A stretch of DNA of 16,239 nt from an uncultured Bacillota bacterium (GCA_937897315.1 CALCNS010000366.1:1-16239); one strand, 5' to 3'. Shown: positions 6,052-13,160, numbered from the stretch's first letter. Program-made: numbers and translations. The notes: a model not told the origin generated them from the sequence alone.

Positions 6052-7794
6052 ATGACTACAGGGCGAAGCCTCGCAGGCCCCATGCCTTCTTTGGGCGAGC
6101 TTGTTCGCAAGGCGGGGGTGCAGCTCCCCGCCCGCGCCGACAACGTGGCGACGGTGCAACTCGGCGAGGTTTTCCCCGTAATCGGCGACCCGAAACACTC
6201 GGAAGCCTCCCGCAAGGCGCTGGCAAACATCGAGGCTGTGAGAGAGGCGGGTATCATCGGCGCAGCGACGTTTGGTGCGCCATACAGGGCCGCCCATGTA
6301 GCGCTCAAATATCCCGACTTTCTGGAAGCGGTCAAAAATATAAAGGCCATGCAAGCCGCTATCGAGCGAGAACGGGCCAATTTTGGCGACGCCACACCAG
6401 AAACCTTGCGCTTCTGCAAATTATTCAGGCGCGATCTTCACACTACTGATTTTCAAGGGTATTTGAATTATGTTTGCGACATAAGCGAAAACTACCGGAA
6501 GGCGTTGCAACGCATCCCAAAACCAATTCTTGCCGACGCAATACGCCAGCAACACACCTACATTTCAGGATCGGCAGGCACGGGCAAAACCGAATTGCTC
6601 AAGGCGCTCGTGCACCACGACGTGACGCAACGGCAAGCGGCGGCCGTCATCATCGACCCGACAGGCAACTTCGCCCGTGCCGTGGCGATGTGGCCCGAGT
6701 TTTCGGGCGAGGGCCGCAAGCGCCTTGTGTACGTCAATCCCAAGCTCCGCGACGGCTGGGTGCCCTCCCTGAACCCCTTGGACGCGGAACACCTCGGGCA
6801 GGAAGAGCGCGGCATTCTGGCGAATCAGCTCACCAACGTGCTGGCCCAAGTGGTCGGCAAGGGAGAGTGGACAACCCAAACGGAAACGGTGGCGAGCGCC
6901 TGCTTTCAGGTGTTGGTGAACCGCAAAGGGGCAACCCTCCGCGACCTTCGCCTTGCGTTGGTGGAAGGCGACAAAAAAGGCCCTCCGCACCCTGTGGCGG
7001 CCGAGATTGTGAGGCTCGGCGCACAGCACCACGTCGCCGAGGTGCGCGACTTCTTCGCCTATGAGTTTGCAAGCAGCCAGTACGCCACAAGTAAGGGCTC
7101 CCTCCGCGCCAAAATTGGCCACATGCTCCGCAACGAGCTCTTCGCCGACATGACGGGCCTGCCCTCCAAAATCGTCTTGGAGGAGCTGATAGACGCCCGC
7201 AAAACCATTGTTTTCGACCTCGGGGCGTGGGGCGACAACGCCGCCGCTGGCGCGTTTGGTCGGTTGGTAATTGCCCAAGTGGCGGCGGTCGGGATGCGGC
7301 GCTCGACGCGGCACGGCGAAGCCCACACCCCCGTGCACCTCTACGTGGACGAGGCCGACCTTTTCGTCGGCCCTGCCGTGCTGAACATCTTGAGCAAGCT
7401 GCGCCAGCACGGGGTGCACCTCACCCTTGCCCAACAAACGGTAGGCTATGGGTTTGAGGGGCAGGACAAGCACCAGCTCCTCAACAACACCGCTGTGAAG
7501 TTCACCGCAGGCGACGGCCAACGGGAAATGTTGGCGATGATGCACGCCTCGGCCGACGCCACGCGGGGCCTGAAACAGGGCGAGTTTATCGGCCGTTGGG
7601 GGCGCGATGGCGAGGTGTTCAAGCTGGCCGTGCGGGCCGACCTCCTCGGCAACACGCGGGCCATGACACCCGATGAGTGGGAGGAGGTCGTCGCCTATCA
7701 GGTCAAGCGGTATTACACCGCCAAGGGCTCGGCCGACGTGGCCCCCACGGCCACCCTTGAGCCCACACCGCCCAAGCGTCGCCGTCGCCTATGA
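6052..7794 (+). CDS. VirD4/TraD-like conjugative coupling ATPase (no N-terminal membrane domain seen)
   Basis: A 580-residue RecA-fold DNA-pumping ATPase of the type IV coupling/TraM-recognition group. Walker A is GSAGTGKT (residues 173-180), followed by VIIDPTG near 199-205. Walker B is LYVDEAD (430-436), with the sensor-type LAQQT at 459-463. ATG at 6052 follows GAAGGGGGG at close spacing; the open frame reaches back to 5950 but that extension has no support. No clear membrane helices precede the ATPase domain, unlike VirD4/TrwB, so it may rely on a separate anchor; the divergent two-TM protein is a candidate. The stop overlaps the next gene by 4 bp (ATGA). Expected role: deliver plasmid DNA to a secretion channel, which is not encoded here and would have to come from another element. 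Confidence 0.88.
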   Translation: MTTGRSLAGPMPSLGELVRKAGVQLPARADNVATVQLGEVFPVIGDPKHSEASRKALANIEAVREAGIIGAATFGAPYRAAHVALKYPDFLEAVKNIKAMQAAIERERANFGDATPETLRFCKLFRRDLHTTDFQGYLNYVCDISENYRKALQRIPKPILADAIRQQHTYISGSAGTGKTELLKALVHHDVTQRQAAAVIIDPTGNFARAVAMWPEFSGEGRKRLVYVNPKLRDGWVPSLNPLDAEHLGQEERGILANQLTNVLAQVVGKGEWTTQTETVASACFQVLVNRKGATLRDLRLALVEGDKKGPPHPVAAEIVRLGAQHHVAEVRDFFAYEFASSQYATSKGSLRAKIGHMLRNELFADMTGLPSKIVLEELIDARKTIVFDLGAWGDNAAAGAFGRLVIAQVAAVGMRRSTRHGEAHTPVHLYVDEADLFVGPAVLNILSKLRQHGVHLTLAQQTVGYGFEGQDKHQLLNNTAVKFTAGDGQREMLAMMHASADATRGLKQGEFIGRWGRDGEVFKLAVRADLLGNTRAMTPDEWEEVVAYQVKRYYTAKGSADVAPTATLEPTPPKRRRRL

Positions 7795-8612
7795 TGCAGG
7801 CCACAACCCCCGTTGATTTTGCCCTATTGGACGCCTTGGCGCGGTTTCGCCTGTTGACGGTGACGCAGGCCGAACGGCTGGGCATCGCCCGACGCTGGCA
7901 CCTCGGCGACCGCCTCCGCTCCCTTGAGACGGCCCGACTTGTCGGCGTCATCAGGCGCGGCAAGATGCTCGGCCCGCACATCTACACCCTCACTCCCAAG
8001 GGGGCGGCGACGCTGGAAGCGTGGGCGGCCGAGACGGGCGAAAGCCGCACGATCGGGGTGAGGCGGTCGCCGTTCAAGCTCGGCCCCCACCTCACGCAAC
8101 GGCTTTGCATCGTCGACGTGCATATCGCCCTGCGGGCGTGGGCGGCCGAAACAGGCGCACGGGTGGATTGGGTGCGGACGGAATACGACCCGAACCCCAA
8201 CGGGCTGGAACCCGCCACGGCCGTCTCTTTCAACGGGGTGCGGTACGTCGCCGATGCCTTGGCGTCGGTGACACTGCCCGACGGCGAGCCGTGGCTTTTC
8301 GCGCTCGAGGTCGAGACGGGCGGCAGCTCCTACAGCCTCGAAAACTTCCGCGCCCACCTCACCGAGCGGCTGGCTGTGTTTCAGGCGGAAGTGTTGGAAG
8401 ATGCGCTCGGGTGGCCTGTATCAAACAGGGCGGCACGCCTGCTTTTCGTTTTCCAGACTGCCGAGATGTTGGAACGGGCTCAAAAAATGGTGGGCCGTCG
8501 ACGTGAGGAGGTTTGGCAACAAGTATTTTTCAACAGCCTGCCGACCGTCGCCGATGGCTTCGCATCGGGGTGGTGGCTAGCCGATGGTTCGACGGGGAGC
8601 CTCTTCCGATAG
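7791..8612 (+). CDS. Replication-relaxation-type protein (N-terminal winged helix plus nuclease-like fold)
   Basis: 273 residues, translationally coupled to the coupling ATPase (ATGA overlap); a second ATG at 7794 is equally possible. The N-terminus (FALLDALARFRLLTVTQAER through GPHIYTLTPKG) reads as a winged helix with a beta-hairpin wing. The middle contains FALEVETGG (residues 170-178), the acidic strand typical of replication-relaxation (PF13814) proteins, which are linked to plasmid relaxation and transfer. Family assignment is by pattern only. The C-terminus ends DGSTGSLFR, and its last codons lie in a 54-bp segment repeated at 10581-10634. The other copy reads on past the equivalent of the TAG stop (CGA-TTG instead of CGA-TAG), so this gene may have been shortened at its 3' end. 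Confidence 0.78.
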   Translation: MMQATTPVDFALLDALARFRLLTVTQAERLGIARRWHLGDRLRSLETARLVGVIRRGKMLGPHIYTLTPKGAATLEAWAAETGESRTIGVRRSPFKLGPHLTQRLCIVDVHIALRAWAAETGARVDWVRTEYDPNPNGLEPATAVSFNGVRYVADALASVTLPDGEPWLFALEVETGGSSYSLENFRAHLTERLAVFQAEVLEDALGWPVSNRAARLLFVFQTAEMLERAQKMVGRRREEVWQQVFFNSLPTVADGFASGWWLADGSTGSLFR

Positions 8613-8636
8613 GGACGTTCCGAAGCCGCTGGGGAG
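8583..8636 (+). repeat. Left copy of 54-bp imperfect direct repeat bounding the AbiEii island
   Basis: 46 of 54 positions match 10581-10634 without gaps, including a 16-bp identical core (8595-8610). It spans the end of the replication-relaxation gene, suggesting that the genes between the copies were inserted or that a duplicated gene was mostly lost. Confidence 0.75.
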
Positions 8637-8725
8637 GTGCCGCAGATCAGCAATGGCCCCCCATGCTGACGCCCCGCGCCTTGAACGTGTTGCAAGGCGA
8701 CCATCGACCCTTTAACACTACACGC

Positions 8726-8902
8726 ATGGGTGACTGGTACATCGTTACTAAGAAAATCAACGGGAAAGCCTACCGTTACAGGCAGCGCACATGGCGTGAC
8801 GGCAAGTCTGTACGGACGGAAAGTCAATACATCGGCCCCCTAGGGGCCGATGAGTTCAGTGGTATTCCCAAATCTCTGGCAAGCTGCAATAATGAGGGCA
8901 AC
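8726..8902 (+). other. In-frame KINGK-type segment fused upstream of the AbiEii toxin
   Basis: From ATG 8726 the frame encodes about 59 residues beginning MGDWYIVTKKINGKAYRY and containing RTWRDGKSVRTESQYIGP. This resembles small beta-rich modules (ING-x-x-Y, R-x-G-x-x-V-x-T-x-x-x-Y-x-G-P) found as short stand-alone proteins or leaders in mobile elements. It continues in frame into the AbiEii-type protein, so translation from 8726 would give a 281-residue fusion. No good ribosome site precedes 8726, whereas GAGGG precedes the ATGs at 8903 and 8906. Independent small protein, fusion product or relic are all possible. Confidence 0.45.
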
Positions 8903-9571
8903 ATGATGAAGCCCATACTTTCAATATTGCCAGAGCCCCAGCGCGCGTTGTGGGATGAGCTGTCCACAACGCCAAGCGGATTTACCTTATATGGTGGCAC
9001 CGCAATAGCGTTGCGGCTGGGCCATAGGTATTCGGTCGACTTCGACTTTTTTTCTGCTCGGCAGTTCGACCCGACCGAACTCAGAGCCTCTATCCCCTAT
9101 CTTGCGGGAAGCACCCTTCGACAGTCCACCCCGAACACCCTTACGGTGAGCGTTGAACGCGGAGGGCCTGTCCAGCTGTCCTACTTTGGGGGATTGGAAC
9201 GGCTGGGGCAGGTAGCAGCAGCCGAGGTGGTGGAAGGGCCAAAAATCGCCGTTGCCTCTCTCTTGGACTTGTCGGCAACAAAAGTTGCGGTTGTTTATAA
9301 ACGCTGTGAGGTTAAGGACTATATTGATATTCATGCACTATTGACAACGGGTGGTATACCTTTGCCAGTTATGTTGTCTGCTGCTGCCGTTATATACGGA
9401 GCGGAGTTCAATCCACTTATTTCTCTCAAAGCCATAAGCTACCATGCCGACCTTGATTTGAATGACTTCCCAGCATCCATGCGCCGCGACCTTGTCACCG
9501 CGGTGCGAAAGGTCGATGTAACCAGTCTGCCCGCAATAGACGCCCTGCGGCATTGGAAGGAGCGCCCATGA
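8903..9571 (+). CDS. AbiEii/AbiGii-family nucleotidyltransferase toxin
   Basis: 222 residues from ATG 8903 (221 from 8906), with GAGGG at 8894-8898 as ribosome site. The nucleotidyltransferase signature is complete: GGT (residues 31-33), LGHR (39-42), and the metal-binding pair D46-F-D48 in SVDFDFF. It is followed by K-x-A-V-V-Y-K-R and KDYID (148-152), as in the AbiEii (PF08843) family. Known members inactivate tRNA or other targets by adding nucleotides and serve in abortive phage infection or plasmid addiction. Canonical systems place the antitoxin gene (abiEi) first. Here no AbiEi-like winged helix precedes it, and a small unrelated gene overlaps its 3' end instead. The frame is also open upstream to 8726. 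Confidence 0.88.
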   Translation: MMKPILSILPEPQRALWDELSTTPSGFTLYGGTAIALRLGHRYSVDFDFFSARQFDPTELRASIPYLAGSTLRQSTPNTLTVSVERGGPVQLSYFGGLERLGQVAAAEVVEGPKIAVASLLDLSATKVAVVYKRCEVKDYIDIHALLTTGGIPLPVMLSAAAVIYGAEFNPLISLKAISYHADLDLNDFPASMRRDLVTAVRKVDVTSLPAIDALRHWKERP

Positions 9572-9861
9572 AGCCCCTGCCGTTCAATGCGGACTTGCTA
9601 GCGGTTGCACCGCATGTCGTTTGGTTTGAGAGCGCGGAAAAGGCACTATCCGACCCTGTGCGCTTTCTGGCCTACCTGATGACCTTTGGCACGCCCGAGG
9701 ATATTGCCGTGGTACGGCGCTACGTTGGCGATGACGGCTTTCGAGAAGCCATCGAGAACGCGCCAGCGGGCATTTTGGACGAGAGGTCTTGGGCTTATTG
9801 GAACGTGATGGCGGGGCATTACCCCACCCCACCCATGCCGACGCGCAAGCTGCCCGACTAA
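9568..9861 (+). CDS. Small partner of the AbiEii toxin (candidate antitoxin)
   Basis: 97 residues from ATG 9568, which overlaps the toxin stop (ATGA) and has GGAAGGAG at 9556-9563. The protein is compact and helical, with segments such as SDPVRFLAYLMTFGTPEDIAVV, FREAIENAPAGI and the Trp-rich SWAYWNVMAGHYPTPPMP. It has no recognisable DNA-binding domain. Small proteins of this look downstream of AbiEii-like genes are familiar to me from other proteobacteria, but I cannot name a family with certainty. Coupling to the toxin suggests it neutralises or modulates it. A terminator-like hairpin follows at 9889-9912. Confidence 0.75.
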   Translation: MKPLPFNADLLAVAPHVVWFESAEKALSDPVRFLAYLMTFGTPEDIAVVRRYVGDDGFREAIENAPAGILDERSWAYWNVMAGHYPTPPMPTRKLPD

Positions 9862-9888
9862 TCGGGTTCCATTTAACACTACATCTAG

Positions 9889-9912
9889 GAAAGCGGGCGA
9901 ATGCCCGCTTTC
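9889..9912. terminator. Hairpin terminator between converging units
   Basis: GAAAGCGGGC (9889-9898) and GCCCGCTTTC (9903-9912) form a perfect 10-bp stem with a 4-nt loop, 27 bp after the partner gene. The flanking A and T runs lie in the stem itself, so it could work in both directions, also for the minus-strand gene ending at 9968. Confidence 0.65.
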
Positions 9913-9967
9913 GAAACGTCACACCTTGCAACCTGTCGCGCGCGACTGCGTTCTGTGCCTTTAGGCG

Positions 9968-10333
9968 TTAGACGATTTCAATCGAAGCTGTTTTTGTCTT
10001 TCCTTTGTTAGCAAAGAGCATGTATCCAAGCGAAATCCATCCAATAATTGGAATGAATAGCAGAACTATCCCCAAAACCCAATTAAATGGTACTTTCTTG
10101 GCCAGAACGATTTTGTTATCCGCGTCCATTATGATGCTGTAACCCTGCGAAGCTAAGGCTGTAACTTTATCGATAGCTTCCGAGCGAGAACCGACCTTTA
10201 TAAAATTGATATTGTCGGAAGATGCACCACCTTTGCCAGAGGCTGCCCCGGCAACTGCTTTGAATACTATATATATAATTGCAACGACTAAGATTAGAGC
10301 TAGCAGCGAGTGTATCAGAGAGAGAGAGCCCAT
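9968..10333 (-). CDS. Small AT-rich two-TM membrane protein, unknown function
   Basis: About 121 residues from ATG 10333, preceded by GAGG at 8 nt; the frame is open to an ATG at 10366 (132 residues) with a weaker site. The N-terminal hydrophobic helix is LLALILVVAIIYIVFKAV. A soluble middle (FIKVGSRSEAIDKVTALASQGYSIIMDADNKIVLAKK) looks like a small alpha/beta domain. A C-terminal hydrophobic hairpin (NWVLGIVLLFIPIIGWISLGYMLF) follows. Codons are markedly AT-richer than the backbone, so it was acquired separately. It lies inside the island bounded by the 54-bp repeats. A superinfection-immunity or envelope role is conceivable, but nothing in the sequence proves it. Confidence 0.7.
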   Translation of the reverse strand: MGSLSLIHSLLALILVVAIIYIVFKAVAGAASGKGGASSDNINFIKVGSRSEAIDKVTALASQGYSIIMDADNKIVLAKKVPFNWVLGIVLLFIPIIGWISLGYMLFANKGKTKTASIEIV

Positions 10334-10451
10334 ATTATCAGCCTCGTCCACTGGATTGGTTGCCATTGGGATTGAGAACGCATCATTACGCCACGTCGCT
10401 CAACCTGAGGTCAGACATATCAATTAATACGCAAAAGGCGAATGCGTAGAA

Positions 10452-10495
10452 GGACGGCCACTTAAACGGGTTCACTGCTCACCCGTTCCCCGTCC
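10452..10495. repeat. Two-tier hairpin in the intergenic region
   Basis: The outer stem GGACGG (10452-10457)/CCGTCC (10490-10495) encloses the inner stem AACGGGT (10465-10471)/ACCCGTT (10481-10487). It lies between the small membrane-protein gene and the right 54-bp repeat. Its role is unknown; a terminator or recombination site is possible. Confidence 0.4.
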
Positions 10496-10580
10496 CTATG
10501 CCACCGCTCGGTCACAGCGCACAGCGCACAGGTGCCGTCACCCGTAGGGCCGAAGCAACGCGGGGGAATACGAAGCGCTT

Positions 10581-10634
10581 GATGGTTCGGCAGGGAGCCT
10601 CTTCCGATTGGAACGCTCCGGAGCCCCTAGGGAG
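10581..10634 (+). repeat. Right copy of 54-bp repeat; remnant of a replication-relaxation gene 3' end
   Basis: 46 of 54 positions match 8583-8636. In the same frame it encodes DGSAGSLFRLERSG and stays open to a TGA shortly after 10670. It therefore looks like the original, longer C-terminus of a replication-relaxation-type gene, while the left copy stops at TAG. Confidence 0.6.
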
Positions 10635-10702
10635 CCCGTAGACGGGCTTTTGTCGGGTTGGTCGGTGTCCGCCTGATCAAACCCTCAAAAGCCCGTCTAC
10701 GG
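10634..10702. terminator. Back-to-back terminators as a 17-bp perfect inverted repeat
   Basis: CCGTAGACGGGCTTTTG (10636-10652) is repeated inverted at 10686-10702. On plus, GCCCG-TAGA-CGGGC-TTTT (10634-10651) is a classic intrinsic terminator. The inverted copy offers a similar though weaker one on minus for the repA operon. The two halves can also form one long stem with a 33-nt loop. Confidence 0.6.
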
Positions 10703-10741
10703 CCTTCCTGTGGGCTCGTGGTTTGGTGATGCCTCCCAAGG

Positions 10742-10865
10742 GAGGGAACGGGACAAAAAACCAACCAATTTTCAATCAGCGCGCGCACGCGCATTTTCTG
10801 TAATTCTGATTATGTTCTGTAATAACTGTTCTGCAATGTTCTGTATTGTTCTGTTCTATATATAA
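10742..10865. other. AT-rich tract with TGTTCTG repeats, candidate unwinding element of oriV
   Basis: TGTTCTG occurs at 10813, 10827, 10837 and 10847 (steps 14, 10, 10), with TTCTG variants at 10796 and 10804. A TATATATA stretch leads into the first iteron. A 14-bp alternating G/C-A run (10779-10792) precedes them. Position next to iterons and base composition suit a DNA unwinding element. Confidence 0.5.
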
Positions 10866-11047
10866 GCGCCACCAACTCTGCGCCAGAGCGCCACCAACTC
10901 TGCGCCAGAGCGCCACCAACTCTGCGCTGGAATAGGGGTGGAGCGCCACCAACTCTGCGCTGGAGCGCCACCAACTCTGCGCCAAACTTCTCTAACCTGT
11001 TGAAAAGCAAAGGGCGCGAAAGGCATCAAGCGCCACCAACTCTGCGC
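10866..11047. repeat. Six 18-bp iterons of the replication origin (oriV)
   Basis: GCGCCACCAACTCTGCGC occurs exactly six times: 10866-10883, 10888-10905, 10910-10927, 10943-10960, 10965-10982 and 11030-11047. Start-to-start steps are 22, 22, 33, 22 and 65 bp, all near whole helical turns, so the sites face the same side of the DNA. They are probably RepA binding sites. They lie at the 3' side of repA rather than in front of it. Confidence 0.88.
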
Positions 11048-11060
11048 CGCTAAGGGGTTG

Positions 11061-11085
11061 TCGTTCCACGCTTTTCGTGAAACGA
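11061..11085. terminator. Hairpin downstream of repA
   Basis: TCGTTCCACG (11061-11070) pairs with CGTGAAACGA (11076-11085) with one mismatch, starting 16 bp after the repA stop on the minus strand. It has no T-tract. It could end the repA transcript or separate it from the iterons. Confidence 0.35.
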
Positions 11086-11101
11086 GCGCCGTTCGACGGG
11101 A

Positions 11102-12181
11102 CTACCTGCGTTTAACAGATTTCGGCGTGGGTAGGGAAAGCACGTCGGGGCTGGCAGGCTCTAAAATTAGCCCGTTTTCGGTGAGGCGGAGCGGGAGTTT
11201 AGGGAACACTTCCTTGATGTGGGATAATTCCTCGGCAAACTGGGCTTTGAAAGCTCTTTCCCGCGTAAAACCAACTCCAAATTGTGAACCAAGAGCCTCC
11301 CAGCCTAGGGACAAGGTGCTTTCAATATTGTGCAGCCGCCAGCCAAGCCAAAAATAAAGGTCAAGTTTCCGGGCTGACCCAGAGAAGGCCCGCACAGCCT
11401 TGATATTTATCGGGATAGAGTGTTGTTTGATGCTGTCAAACATTTCCGGGCTAAATGTAACTGTACTCGGCCAAAGGGAGCGTTGACCCGGATTGTCGGA
11501 CAACCAGACTTCAAAATCATTTATAGGGCGGAATGATTTTGTACGGGCCGTTTGCCCGTTCCATGTACCTAGGCGAAGCTCGCACCCGGCGAGGGCGTTT
11601 AGCTGGTGCTTGAACGCCGTAAGCGGGCCTCTTTCGCCGCCGCTCTTTGAAAAGCCCATTTCTCGAACGAAGGCGGTGAATGTATCCGCAAGCTCGATCG
11701 TGGCACTGTTATTGTGTAGGGCTTCACTGCAAAGGTGCATCAGAATGAGGCGCGCCTTTGGCCCATAGGGTATCGGCTGCGAAACCCATTCGCCGTGCGG
11801 CGTCATTACTTCGCCAGCCTTTACAAGGAGGCTCATATTGCCTTGACGCCGCTCGTACGTCTTAGCTTCGGCAGGAAGTCGTGAATATGGGAGCCCACAA
11901 ACGGCCAACACACTGTGAATGTGCCGGAGATCGTCTTTTTGCGGTTCGGCCGTTTCTAGCGCTTCCCTTGTGACTGTGCGGCGGCGCTTTTCCCTTGGAA
12001 GAGCGGCAAGAGAAGCGGCCTTTTCCGCTTTGGCCTTTGCCTCTTCATCCCGCCGCTGTTGCTTGTCGATGATGTGCCGCAACATGAAAGGGAATGCGAA
12101 ACTCTTATTCCCCCGCGCTGCCTCAAGCTCGGCCTTGAGGTCGGCATCTCTTATCAGGGCTTCTTCGTCGGCCGGGGTCAT
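11102..12181 (-). CDS. repA: RepA-type plasmid replication initiator
   Basis: 359 residues. The core (IHSVLAVCGLPYSRLP, MSLLVKAGEV, PIPYGPKARLILMHLCSEA, then VREMGFSKSGGERGPLTAFKHQL) matches plasmid-encoded RepA proteins (RepA_C, PF04796). These bind iterons and start theta replication of many proteobacterial plasmids. A charged helical N-terminus (residues 40-75, Lys/Arg/Glu-rich) precedes it. The C-terminal part has a second winged-helix look (KAVRAFSGSARKLDLYFWLGWRL). ATG at 12181 has a modest purine ribosome site. It is the last gene of the parA-RHH-repA run, 40 bp after the RHH gene. That gap holds an 18-bp motif almost identical to one in front of parA, suggesting that repA has its own controlled promoter. 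The six iterons lie beyond its 3' end. Confidence 0.9.
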   Translation of the reverse strand: MTPADEEALIRDADLKAELEAARGNKSFAFPFMLRHIIDKQQRRDEEAKAKAEKAASLAALPREKRRRTVTREALETAEPQKDDLRHIHSVLAVCGLPYSRLPAEAKTYERRQGNMSLLVKAGEVMTPHGEWVSQPIPYGPKARLILMHLCSEALHNNSATIELADTFTAFVREMGFSKSGGERGPLTAFKHQLNALAGCELRLGTWNGQTARTKSFRPINDFEVWLSDNPGQRSLWPSTVTFSPEMFDSIKQHSIPINIKAVRAFSGSARKLDLYFWLGWRLHNIESTLSLGWEALGSQFGVGFTRERAFKAQFAEELSHIKEVFPKLPLRLTENGLILEPASPDVLSLPTPKSVKRR

Positions 12182-12196
12182 GCGCTGGGCTTTCTG

Positions 12197-12214
12197 TAAG
12201 TCAAAACTTTCAAG
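12197..12214 (-). promoter_or_regulatory. Candidate operator before repA, shared with parA
   Basis: The 18-bp TAAGTCAAAACTTTCAAG here matches 13181-13198 at 16 positions. Both copies sit just upstream of a gene on the minus strand (repA and parA). The RHH protein between them is the obvious candidate to bind both. Confidence 0.5.
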
Positions 12215-12221
12215 GTATGCC

Positions 12222-12533
12222 TTATGACTTATGCATTTGACCTTGCAGCCTGTGCCCCTCCAGCATCTCGGCGCGGAGAAGGCCCCGCCCGTCGAGCCAT
12301 TCTAGAACGGCGCGGGCGCAAATATCAGAGATGCGGCCCTCTCCCTCGATGCTCAAGAGTTTGATCGTCTTGATAACATCGGGCGGAAGATAGACCGATA
12401 TATGATGGTGTTTCTTCTTCTCTGCGTTCGAGGCTTGCCCATACACGGCAACGGGAGGCATTTGGACTTTCTCGACGCGGGCGGCATCGGCGCCAGACGG
12501 CGCAAAGTGTTGAAGAGAGGCACGCTTTGCCAT
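12222..12533 (-). CDS. Ribbon-helix-helix partition/regulatory protein (ParA partner)
   Basis: 103 residues. The C-terminal half is a ribbon-helix-helix domain: a beta strand HHISVYLPPDVIKTIKLL, then a helix and the conserved turn ISDICARAVLEWL (about residues 42-80). The N-terminal 40 residues are basic and probably disordered, as in ParG/ParR-like centromere-binding proteins. ATG at 12533 lies 3 bp after the parA stop, with AAAGG just upstream, so the two are translationally coupled. Expected role: bind centromere/operator sites, stimulate ParA ATPase and repress the operon. The shared motifs before parA and repA are likely targets. Confidence 0.85.
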   Translation of the reverse strand: MAKRASLQHFAPSGADAARVEKVQMPPVAVYGQASNAEKKKHHHISVYLPPDVIKTIKLLSIEGEGRISDICARAVLEWLDGRGLLRAEMLEGHRLQGQMHKS

Positions 12534-12536
12534 GGT

Positions 12537-13160
12537 TTAACCTTTCATTTTCTTCGCTACCCATGCCCAAAGCTGCCTGATTTCGTCGGCGGCTTTGCCG
12601 TGGGTGTTGTACTCGGTAACGCCTAGCCCGGTGCCCATGGCGTCTTGGTGGTCGTTTCGCTGGGCGATGGGGGGCTCGGCCATGACGCCCAAGATCCGGA
12701 GCGCTGAAACTGCCTCGGTCAGGCGGGCGCTCCGCGATGTGGGGGCTTGGCTCAAGACAAAGGCGAGCTTGCGCCGGGTGGACTGGATCGCCTCAAGGGT
12801 CGGCTGTGTAGCCTCTAGGTCGGCAGGGGTCGGCCGGGCGGGCACAAGGCAGAGGTCGGCCAACCGAATGGCGGCGGCTGTGGTGGGGCTGTCGGCCCCG
12901 GCCGTGTCCACCACAACAAGGCTGTAGGACTGCCGGGAGAGGAGGTCTATTGCCTTCTCAAGTTCGACCGATGACGCCACCCGGTCAAAGCCGGGTGTTT
13001 CGGTTTCCCGACGCTCTACCCAGCGTGCAAGGGTTCCCTGTCGGTCAGCATCCAACAGAAACACCTTCTCTCCGGCCTCTTGGGCGGCAACGGCGAGGCT
13101 GGCGGCAAGGGTGCTTTTCCCGCTGCCTCCCTTTTGCGTCACGAATGAAACGACCCGCAT
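12537..13160 (-). CDS. parA: ParA-family partition ATPase
   Basis: 207 residues with the deviant Walker A KGGSGKST (residues 10-17), the switch-type DADRQGTLARW, and VVVDTAGADS as Walker A'/B. It is a short ParA without an N-terminal helix-turn-helix (type Ib), so regulation must come from the partner RHH protein. It acts as a nucleoid-binding ATPase that moves plasmid copies apart. ATG at 13160 is preceded by AAAAGG and AGGGG. The gene starts 45 bp after the WGR gene and is followed by the RHH gene after 3 bp. Confidence 0.92.
   Translation of the reverse strand: MRVVSFVTQKGGSGKSTLAASLAVAAQEAGEKVFLLDADRQGTLARWVERRETETPGFDRVASSVELEKAIDLLSRQSYSLVVVDTAGADSPTTAAAIRLADLCLVPARPTPADLEATQPTLEAIQSTRRKLAFVLSQAPTSRSARLTEAVSALRILGVMAEPPIAQRNDHQDAMGTGLGVTEYNTHGKAADEIRQLWAWVAKKMKG

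Noticed and set aside
6565..7545. Long minus-strand frame opposite the coupling ATPase
   Set aside because: The plus strand encodes clear Walker motifs; the minus frame is a shadow of it.
8711..9883. Direct repeat TTTAACACTACA at 8711-8722 and 9872-9883 flanking the AbiEii pair
   Set aside because: 12-bp exact repeats arise by chance several times in 16 kb; the 54-bp repeat is the real boundary signal.
10636..10702. 17-bp inverted repeat as an oriT
   Set aside because: Terminator structure with TTTT explains it more simply; no known nic sequence nearby.
10776..11010. Minus-strand frames with repeated AELVAL/SWWR peptides
   Set aside because: The peptide repeat is only the translation of the iterons.
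10866..11047. Iterons considered as a CRISPR array
   Set aside because: Repeat is 18 bp, spacers are 4-47 bp and helically phased, there are no cas genes, and repA is adjacent.
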